DNA of 12,113 nt from Planctomycetota bacterium. Its GTDB lineage: Bacteria > Planctomycetota > Phycisphaerae > Sedimentisphaerales > Anaerohalosphaeraceae. A program made the position numbers and the translations under genes. Below are positions 6,768 to 12,113 of the stretch, one piece after another. The DNA lies in NCBI GenBank assembly GCA_019456245.1, contig VRUF01000065.1, positions 1 through 12,113 of the forward strand, given 5' to 3'. Below the pieces are notes generated by a model. That model made no database searches and had not been told where the DNA came from. It was given only the letters and a program-made list of their open reading frames with translations. Numbering within the stretch: position 1 is the first letter of the stretch; every line of letters begins with the position of its first letter.

Positions 6768-7564
6768 GAACAATAGCGATTACAAATCAAAAGGGAGGTT
6801 GCGGTAAGACTACTACCGCGGTTAATCTTGCAGCGGTATTTGCACTAAGAGGTGTGCGTACTCTCATCGTCGATCTCGATCCTCAGGCACATGCGACCAT
6901 CGCCTTTGGTGTTGACCCTGAACGTATCGTGTCAGGTATATACGATACGCTTGTAAATAAGTCTACACCAATCTCGGATACGATCATTTCGGGCAATCTT
7001 AGCGGTCTTGATATTTCACCGGCCAATGGTCTTCTTTCCAGAGCAGAACCTGAGCCGACATTTTGTGTAGGACTGGAATATGTGCTTGGCCAAAGGCTGG
7101 CGCAGGTAAAGAACGACTATGACATTTGTATACTTGATTGTTCTCCATCTCTGAGTCTGCTGACTGTTAATGCGCTTACTGCTGCTGACGAGGTGATCAT
7201 ACCTGTTCAGACGCATTATTACGCTTTAGAGGGTTTAAAGCAGCTTCTTAGAACGATCAGTATCGTGACCGCCAGGACCAATCCGCAACTTTGTATTCTT
7301 GGCGTTGTGCTTACGCTTGTAGAATCCAGGACGCTTTTGAGCAGGGATATCGAACAGCAGCTCAGGGATTATTTTGGCGATATAATTTTTAAGACAGTCA
7401 TACATCGGAATGTGACACTTGCCGAGGCTCCGAGCGCAGGCGAATCAGTAATTACCTACAATCCCAAGAGCAGGGGTGCTCTTGAATATATGGGGTTGGC
7501 AGAAGAGGTGTTTAAATATGAATCGAAAAGCCGGATTACAAAAGAAAGTCTCGTCAATATTTGA
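6764..7564 (+). CDS. ParA/Soj-type ATPase inside the pilus operon
   Basis: A ParA/MinD superfamily ATPase of 266 residues. Members dimerise on ATP, bind nucleoid DNA or membrane, and position cargo such as chromosomes, chemoreceptor arrays or pili. The deviant Walker A is KGGCGKTTT with the signature Lys10 and Lys15; Cys13 replaces the common Val. Walker A' is VDLDPQAHAT (36-45), Walker B is ILDCSPS (Asp125), and the ParA/Soj stretches ALEGLKQLL, FKTVIHRNVTLAEAPS and YNPKSRGALEY are all present. The sequence is closer to chromosomal Soj/ParA than to FlhG or MinD, and no C-terminal amphipathic membrane helix is obvious. It starts within the pilO stop (ATGA) and ends 47 bases inside the next gene. 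No ParB or parS-like element is present, so partition is unlikely; positioning or control of the pilus machine is inferred. Confidence 0.9.
   Translation: MRTIAITNQKGGCGKTTTAVNLAAVFALRGVRTLIVDLDPQAHATIAFGVDPERIVSGIYDTLVNKSTPISDTIISGNLSGLDISPANGLLSRAEPEPTFCVGLEYVLGQRLAQVKNDYDICILDCSPSLSLLTVNALTAADEVIIPVQTHYYALEGLKQLLRTISIVTARTNPQLCILGVVLTLVESRTLLSRDIEQQLRDYFGDIIFKTVIHRNVTLAEAPSAGESVITYNPKSRGALEYMGLAEEVFKYESKSRITKESLVNI
7505..7510 (+). promoter_or_regulatory. Ribosome binding site inside the ParA-like gene
   Basis: GAGGTG lies 7 bases before the ATG at 7518. It decides this start against the in-frame ATG at 7476, which has no such site and would create a 14-residue prefix translated from ParA codons. 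Confidence 0.6.
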
Positions 7565-8207
7565 CGAGATCGAAGCTCCATCCGAGAGCGTTCAGTCGGT
7601 TCTTGCCGGAAGAGCAGATCCTGGCGGGGGGGTAGATTGCGATAAAAGCGAACGAATCATGTCCGGTGGAACATTGTCGGGGTCAACTGCTGCAGTTGTA
7701 GTTGAAGACGATGTTGCCGTATCATCACCGGCAGTTTCAGAAAGTGCTAAGTTCTTTAAGTCGATCTTACCTGCTAAACATCAGAGAAACCGCAAACTGT
7801 TTGTTCTGACCGCGGTTATTATTCTTTTTTGGACAGGCGTGATTGTTCGGTCATACTTTTCCGGGCCTGCGGAAAAAAATAATGCATCTAAAAGCACAGT
7901 ATCGGCAAAAGAAATCTCAGATGCCGACTCGAAAGATACAATTGTCGAATGGCTGGTTCCAGAGCAAGTTGGCGACAATATCCGTGACATTGCCGTTTCA
8001 GGCGGGAGGGTAGTTTCTTCGGCATCGACAGGCAGCTATGTTGTACGGGGTATTCTTTTAAGCGAGGATAATAACTCGGCGATCATCGGAAACCACATCG
8101 TTCATACAGGTGAGCAGATTGGAGGCGCAACGGTTGTCGGCATTACCAAAAAGACGGTTGAGTTCGAAAAAGACGGGAAACGATGGGTGCAAGAAATCGA
8201 AAAATAA
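7518..8207 (+). CDS. PilP/GspC-like single-pass linker protein with long cytoplasmic tail
   Basis: Product of 229 residues with three parts. Residues 1-92 form a cytoplasmic, low-complexity Ser/Val/Asp-rich tail that opens with a basic-amphipathic stretch GLQKKVSSIFDEIEAP. Residues 94-114 form one membrane span. Residues 115-229 are periplasmic, ending in a compact beta domain (about 174-227: YVVRGILLSEDNNSAIIG, then HTGEQIGGATVVGITKKTVE). This pattern of a GI-type strand, an AIIG strand, a GEQIGG turn and a VEFEKDGK strand resembles the homology region of GspC and the folded domain of PilP. These proteins connect the inner-membrane complex to the secretin N-domains. PilP is normally a lipoprotein, whereas this is GspC-like in topology. 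It overlaps the ParA-like gene by 47 bases, so translation is probably coupled. The function is inferred from fold pattern and position; no exact family was recognised for the tail. Confidence 0.68.
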   Translation: MNRKAGLQKKVSSIFDEIEAPSESVQSVLAGRADPGGGVDCDKSERIMSGGTLSGSTAAVVVEDDVAVSSPAVSESAKFFKSILPAKHQRNRKLFVLTAVIILFWTGVIVRSYFSGPAEKNNASKSTVSAKEISDADSKDTIVEWLVPEQVGDNIRDIAVSGGRVVSSASTGSYVVRGILLSEDNNSAIIGNHIVHTGEQIGGATVVGITKKTVEFEKDGKRWVQEIEK

Positions 8208-8270
8208 CACCCTTAAGATAATCTAAATTGTGAGTAAATTAAAAATTAACATAAACGAGTTTAACTTAAG

Positions 8271-8277
8271 AGAGGGG
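8271..8277 (+). promoter_or_regulatory. Ribosome binding site deciding the secretin start
   Basis: AGAGGGG lies 6 bases before the ATG at 8284. The upstream in-frame GTG at 8230 lacks a comparable site and would bury the signal peptide behind 18 extra residues. Confidence 0.6.
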
Positions 8278-8283
8278 CTTGTC

Positions 8284-9810
8284 ATGATCTCGAAATATCG
8301 CATGGCGATTAGGGGTTTGTTTTTGTGGGTTATTATTTTTATTTTGATGCCGAGTGGTTTTTACGTTTTGGCTTCGGATGCTTCCGGTACGGAAAAGTCG
8401 CAAGAAGCGTCGTCGAAACGTCAGGCGAAACTAACAGAAATTGAGATGAAGATGACCAAGCGTATCAGTGTTGATTTCCGTGAAACGGATATCGATGATG
8501 TTCTAAGGAGTATGGCAGACCAGGCGAATATCGACATAATCAAGAGTCCTAAGGTAGTTGGTGTTGTGTCTGCGACTTTGACAAACGTTCCTCTTGACGA
8601 GGCTCTGACGAATATCCTTGCGGCACATGGTTACGGCTATTCGTCTACAGAAAACATGATAATGGTCATGCCCATTGCCGATCTTGAAACCGAAAGCCAT
8701 AAGAGGTTTAGTCGTGTCTATCGTATCAATTATGCAGATGTAGGCGAACTTTATAAGTCGTTGAAGACGTTTTTATCGCCGGACGGTGAAATCGCATTCA
8801 ACTATGGAACAAGTAATCTGATGGTGACCGACACAGAGAGCAAGATCGCAGCTATCGATGCGTTCATAGAGGAGGTTGACAGGCGTACTCCTCAGATAAT
8901 GATCGAGGCTCGTATCTACGATGTTACATCTCTTAACGGTCTGGACCTTGGTTTTATGTGGAATGCTGGTAAAAACACGGATTACTCGCCAGGTGGTATT
9001 ACCGATGTCGGTGCTAATCCATCCGGAGATATAAATCCGTTCGTAACCGGTGCATTTGAAAGTGGTATTTCCAAAACAGATGGTATCACAGGTGTTCTAA
9101 GGCTTGGTTTTCTGGACGACAGCCTCGATATCGACACTTTGTTTAAGGCACAGGAGCAGGAGATCAACGCGCAACTTCTTGCCAGCCCCCGTATTCTGAC
9201 TTTGGATAACGAAACCGCACTTATTCAGATCATACGTCAAATTCCATATCAGGAAATCACCGAGACATCGGCGGATGGTCAAATCGGTTCGACGGAATTT
9301 AGAGATGTCGGTGTAATGCTTGAGGTTACTCCTCATGTTACGAGGGATGGATATGTAAGGATGCATATACGGCCGGAGTTCAGTGTTGTATCCGGCAGTG
9401 TGCTTGTTACCGGTCTGGCGGTAAGCAATCCACAACCTGTAGTAGATAGTCGCAGCGCCGATACTGTCACTCTTATCAAGAGCGGCGAGACGGTGGTTAT
9501 CGGTGGGTTGAGGAAAAAAGAAATTTCCCAGATGATCGACAAGATACCGCTGCTTGGAGATATTCCTTTGCTCGGTTATTTATTCAGATTCGAAGGTGAA
9601 GAAGAAATCGACAGCGAACTTCTGGTATTTATTACGCCTTACATTGTGGACGATCCTATTCTTACAAAAGAAGAAAGATCAGGTCTCGAAGCGACCCATG
9701 TTATGATGCCTCCTGTGACACCTTTGCTTAGGAGCGAAGAACGTTGCGGCGTTATTGACGAGAGCTATCCCGAACTTGATTTTGCAGAGAGAAATAAAGA
9801 TCAGGATTAA
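8284..9810 (+). CDS. pilQ: PilQ/GspD-family secretin
   Basis: Outer-membrane channel through which the filament or substrate leaves. It has 508 residues from the ATG at 8284. A Sec signal peptide (basic MISKYRMAIR, hydrophobic core to about residue 28) is predicted to be cut after VLA30. An STN/N0-type domain follows (about 61-130, ISVDFRETDIDDVLRSMADQ), then an N1/NolW-type domain (about 143-200), then the secretin barrel (about 203-456). The barrel includes PQIMIEARI, LLASPRILTLDNETA, GETVVIGGL and the hallmark IPLLGDIPLLGYLFR followed by ELLVFITPYIV. A tail of about 50 residues after the barrel, rich in charged residues, has no known match by eye and might contact a pilotin or the envelope. 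It has no AMIN domains and only a short N-domain set, so it is smaller than proteobacterial PilQ. It is the last gene of the cluster. Confidence 0.93.
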   Translation: MISKYRMAIRGLFLWVIIFILMPSGFYVLASDASGTEKSQEASSKRQAKLTEIEMKMTKRISVDFRETDIDDVLRSMADQANIDIIKSPKVVGVVSATLTNVPLDEALTNILAAHGYGYSSTENMIMVMPIADLETESHKRFSRVYRINYADVGELYKSLKTFLSPDGEIAFNYGTSNLMVTDTESKIAAIDAFIEEVDRRTPQIMIEARIYDVTSLNGLDLGFMWNAGKNTDYSPGGITDVGANPSGDINPFVTGAFESGISKTDGITGVLRLGFLDDSLDIDTLFKAQEQEINAQLLASPRILTLDNETALIQIIRQIPYQEITETSADGQIGSTEFRDVGVMLEVTPHVTRDGYVRMHIRPEFSVVSGSVLVTGLAVSNPQPVVDSRSADTVTLIKSGETVVIGGLRKKEISQMIDKIPLLGDIPLLGYLFRFEGEEEIDSELLVFITPYIVDDPILTKEERSGLEATHVMMPPVTPLLRSEERCGVIDESYPELDFAERNKDQD

Positions 9811-9864
9811 GAATTTCCTGTGTGCTCAGGGCAGCGCGGGGTTGTGTTTGATTGATGGCCTGCT

Positions 9865-12113
9865 TTAGGGCCCGTTATTTATTGGACCGGGCCTTATTAT
9901 TGTGGGTGCGTTTTGGATTTGTGGCCGAATGGAGAGCCAGTCTATTCCCTGGAATTGGGGATCCTCGATTTGCCTTACCTCCTCGTCGCCGCGGTACGGG
10001 CACATCGCATCGACCCATGCGATAAGTTTTCGCCGGCTCAGTTCGTCAACCTTTACACCGTGGTGCTTTCCACTCGAAGCAATGTCGATGAGACGGCTTT
10101 TGTACGACAGCTTTGTCATTGGCTCCGGCGTTACATAAGCGGCTGGGTCGCGCTGGTCGAACGCCTCGACCAGTATCGTATCGGCGATGCCGAATCCGGG
10201 CGGCGGATTATCCGGCGGTTTATAAGCCGAACCCCATGAAGGATTGCCGATCAGCAGTACGTATGGCTCCTTGAAGAGGCCGTTGCCGCGGAAAGTGAGG
10301 TCCAACTTGCCGCGCGCCTTTCCATCGCCCTGGTGACACTTGCCGCAGTACTCATCCAGTACCGGTTGAACGAACCGCATATAACTTATCGACTCGGCGC
10401 CCCACGGCGGCGGAGTTATTTGGGAGGGATCGCGACGCAGTGCCGTGGCGATGGTCTTTGCAGCGGGGGTTACGCTGTGCATCTCGTGACATCCCAGGCA
10501 CCCTCTCGTTTCGCCCGGCATTACACCCGAGATCGAACGCATTGTCTGCAGGGCCCGAAACTTATCGTCCAACAACTGAAAATAGAGCCCCTTGCCCGAA
10601 GGTGCCTTAAAATGAACAGAACCGTCAGTCTCAATCGGAACCGTTCCGAGTATCCGCTTGACACCCTCGCTCATAACCATTGAAACAACCGGACCCGTCG
10701 ATGCATACGGACGCTTGTACCAGTAGCTGTACGTCTTGGCGTCCATCGTCAGAATACGAAGATAGCTCGCCTTGCCTCGCATCTTCTCGGGGGCGTTGTG
10801 ATAAATATTATTGCTGAATATCACACCGTCGGCGGGATCGAGACGCTCTTTCACCGTCGGCCATTTCACATTGTCGGCAATCACAGGAGGCCTCAATCGC
10901 GGCCGTATCGGAATCGCATGGAATATATTATGCTCACCTTCGTAGATAAGCTCCTTATTGCCCAATGTATCCATCAAGTACAATACGAACTTGCCCGCAC
11001 GGTTCGCCGAGGCTAGAAATACTTCCTCACTCAACGGATAAGGAGATTGATAAGCACTGTGCTTTCCGCTGGCGTGATAATTCTCCGACTCAACAGGATC
11101 GACGGGGCCGTTGCCGGATTCGGGCCATTCAAGTTCCGCGGTCACTTTTGTAAGGCCGCCGGGGAAGTTGAGACCTTTTCGTGTGTCAACAATTCCGATG
11201 GATCCGGAAAACCAGTTATGATGTGCAGAGCCGGTAAACATCACTTTCTTAGTTCCGGGTATTTGACGAGCATCTTTCAGCAGATCTGGCCAGACGCTCT
11301 GATTGCCCCAGTATGTCGCGGCGCCTGTTCCATCAGGATTCATCGTCCAAAGCGATTGGGTACGCCAGAGAGGCTTGTCGGTATATTCCCAGCGTGTATA
11401 GATCACCCGGCCGTCATTGAGCAGCGAAGGCAGATAATCCGGCTCGATATTGCGAGAGATAATATACATATTGCCGCCGTCAAGATCGCACCGCGTCAAC
11501 GAAAACGAATTCGTCGGCGGCATGCAGCGGACGTAATTATGCCCTCGAGTCGATGGAAAAAGAATATGCTCGCCATCCGGCAGATAGATAGGATCGACAT
11601 CGTCGTAGATACCCCAGGTAATCTGTCGTAACCCGGAGCCGTCAATATTTATCTCGTAAAGATGAAAGTTCTTCTCGTTGGCCGGATGAAACGAAAACAG
11701 CACCCTTTTTGCATCGAATGACAGGTCCGGCCGCCAGAATGTGCCGTGCAAAGGCTTGACCGGCATCAGTTTTGTCAGATGCCCCGATGGTGACAGACCT
11801 TTTAGAGTAAGCAGTCTGCCGCCGGGCACGGCCATATAACCGAGTCGATGACGCGTCTCATGGGCCCATTCCCTTCCCTCCGGAAACGGAATATCAACAA
11901 ACAACACACTGTCAAAATCGATCACCGGATCGCTGAACATAATACGACGTTTAATCCGGCGAACGGCAAAATACAATTGCTCGTCATTAACCTTTCCGAT
12001 CTGCCCGGCCAGATCCTTAAGCTCGGACAACTCTTTTGAGAAATCAACCTCGTCCGGATAATTTCGCGCGATCCTGGCGGCGACTTCTCCGGTCCATGCT
12101 ATCTCCTTCTTTA
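9865..12113 (-). CDS. Hydrazine-synthase-alpha-like PD40 propeller / dihaem c-type cytochrome protein, 5'-truncated
   Basis: The frame stays open from the stop (TAA at 9865-9867) to the right edge, giving 748 visible residues. The TTG at 12030 is internal, since the protein runs on upstream (YPDEVDFSKE) with no in-frame ATG. The first two thirds resemble TolB/PD40 beta-propeller repeats: FWRPDLSFDAKRVLFSF, HLYEINIDGSGLRQIT, DPIYLPDGEHILFPSTRG, and a further blade with TMNPDGTG. The SGSIGI...NFPGGLTKVT and ENYHASGKHSAYQSPYPLSE segments are those I associate with the hydrazine synthase alpha-subunit-like family common in Planctomycetes. Two haem-c motifs follow, CLGCH (10486-10500) and CGKCH (10333-10347), implying periplasmic maturation; any signal peptide is outside the window. 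The true reaction is unknown, and membership does not imply anammox. It is convergent with the pilus cluster and more G+C-rich. Confidence 0.82.
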   Translation of the reverse strand, partial: KKEIAWTGEVAARIARNYPDEVDFSKELSELKDLAGQIGKVNDEQLYFAVRRIKRRIMFSDPVIDFDSVLFVDIPFPEGREWAHETRHRLGYMAVPGGRLLTLKGLSPSGHLTKLMPVKPLHGTFWRPDLSFDAKRVLFSFHPANEKNFHLYEINIDGSGLRQITWGIYDDVDPIYLPDGEHILFPSTRGHNYVRCMPPTNSFSLTRCDLDGGNMYIISRNIEPDYLPSLLNDGRVIYTRWEYTDKPLWRTQSLWTMNPDGTGAATYWGNQSVWPDLLKDARQIPGTKKVMFTGSAHHNWFSGSIGIVDTRKGLNFPGGLTKVTAELEWPESGNGPVDPVESENYHASGKHSAYQSPYPLSEEVFLASANRAGKFVLYLMDTLGNKELIYEGEHNIFHAIPIRPRLRPPVIADNVKWPTVKERLDPADGVIFSNNIYHNAPEKMRGKASYLRILTMDAKTYSYWYKRPYASTGPVVSMVMSEGVKRILGTVPIETDGSVHFKAPSGKGLYFQLLDDKFRALQTMRSISGVMPGETRGCLGCHEMHSVTPAAKTIATALRRDPSQITPPPWGAESISYMRFVQPVLDEYCGKCHQGDGKARGKLDLTFRGNGLFKEPYVLLIGNPSWGSAYKPPDNPPPGFGIADTILVEAFDQRDPAAYVTPEPMTKLSYKSRLIDIASSGKHHGVKVDELSRRKLIAWVDAMCPYRGDEEVRQIEDPQFQGIDWLSIRPQIQNAPTIIRPGPINNGP
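9867..9895 (+). terminator. Intrinsic terminator of the pilus cluster, overlapping the convergent gene's 3' end
   Basis: AGGGCCCG (9867-9874) pairs with CGGGCCTT (9888-9895), with a 13-base loop and one G-T wobble, followed by TTATTATT on the + strand. It starts 56 bases after the secretin stop. The T-rich tail is only on the + strand side, so it should end transcripts from the left. The whole structure lies within the last codons and stop codon of the - strand gene. Confidence 0.58.

Noticed and set aside
6764..7564. ParA-like gene as part of a plasmid or chromosome partition locus
   Set aside because: No ParB-type gene or repeated parS-like site is present, and the gene is locked by overlaps into a pilus operon.
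8212..8270. Two CTTAAG palindromes (8212-8217, 8265-8270) before the secretin as a possible operator or stem
   Set aside because: Six-base matches 47 bases apart in AT-rich sequence are expected by chance, and the flanks do not extend the match.
8230..8283. GTG start extending the secretin by 18 residues
   Set aside because: The ATG at 8284 has a strong ribosome site and leads directly into a clean signal peptide.
11047..11631. 194-codon + strand frame inside the propeller/cytochrome gene
   Set aside because: Its sense strand is the complement of a well-motifed protein, and the product shows no domain. It is a shadow caused by higher G+C.
1..12113. CRISPR arrays, tRNAs, rRNAs, insertion sequences, riboswitches
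   Set aside because: No regular repeat-spacer pattern, cloverleaf-like block, transposase-like protein or terminal inverted repeats were seen on either strand.

Overview
The window is mostly one + strand gene cluster for a type IV pilus (or closely related type II secretion) machine. It runs from the left edge to about position 9810. A convergent - strand gene, cut by the right edge, fills the remainder. The organism is probably a planctomycete, perhaps of the Phycisphaerae/Sedimentisphaerales type. This is inferred from the pilin sequence style, from the hydrazine-synthase-alpha-like propeller/cytochrome family on the right (widespread in Planctomycetes) and from the moderate G+C. No rRNA or other taxonomic marker is present.

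Layout of the + strand: pilB-like assembly ATPase (5' end outside the window), pilT-like retraction ATPase, pilC/gspF platform protein, a 178-base leader carrying a repeated 12-mer, a class III-leader prepilin, a spacer with an 11-bp hairpin, then pilM, a pilN-like gene, a pilO-like gene, a ParA/Soj-type ATPase, a PilP/GspC-like single-pass protein and a pilQ-type secretin. From pilM onward the genes are tightly packed: 1-base and 10-base gaps, an ATGA overlap, a 47-base overlap and one 76-base gap. This looks like a single transcription unit. A hairpin with a T-rich tail at 9867-9895 probably ends it.

How the parts fit: PilB and PilT would power extension and retraction against the PilC platform. 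The pilin is the filament or pseudopilus subunit. PilM, PilN and PilO form the cytoplasmic-to-periplasmic alignment complex. The PilP/GspC-like protein would link this complex to the outer-membrane secretin. The prepilin peptidase and minor pilins are not in the window. The most unusual element is the complete ParA-like ATPase between pilO and the PilP-like gene, with no ParB. Its stop lies inside the PilP-like gene, whose product has a roughly 90-residue cytoplasmic tail. This suggests a module that positions or controls the machine, and is the best candidate for something not fully described.

The - strand gene (9865 to beyond 12113) encodes a large exported-type protein with TolB/PD40-like propeller repeats followed by two CxxCH haem-binding motifs. 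It is visibly more G+C-rich than the pilus cluster and is probably functionally independent of it. No tRNA, rRNA, CRISPR array, insertion sequence or phage gene was seen.
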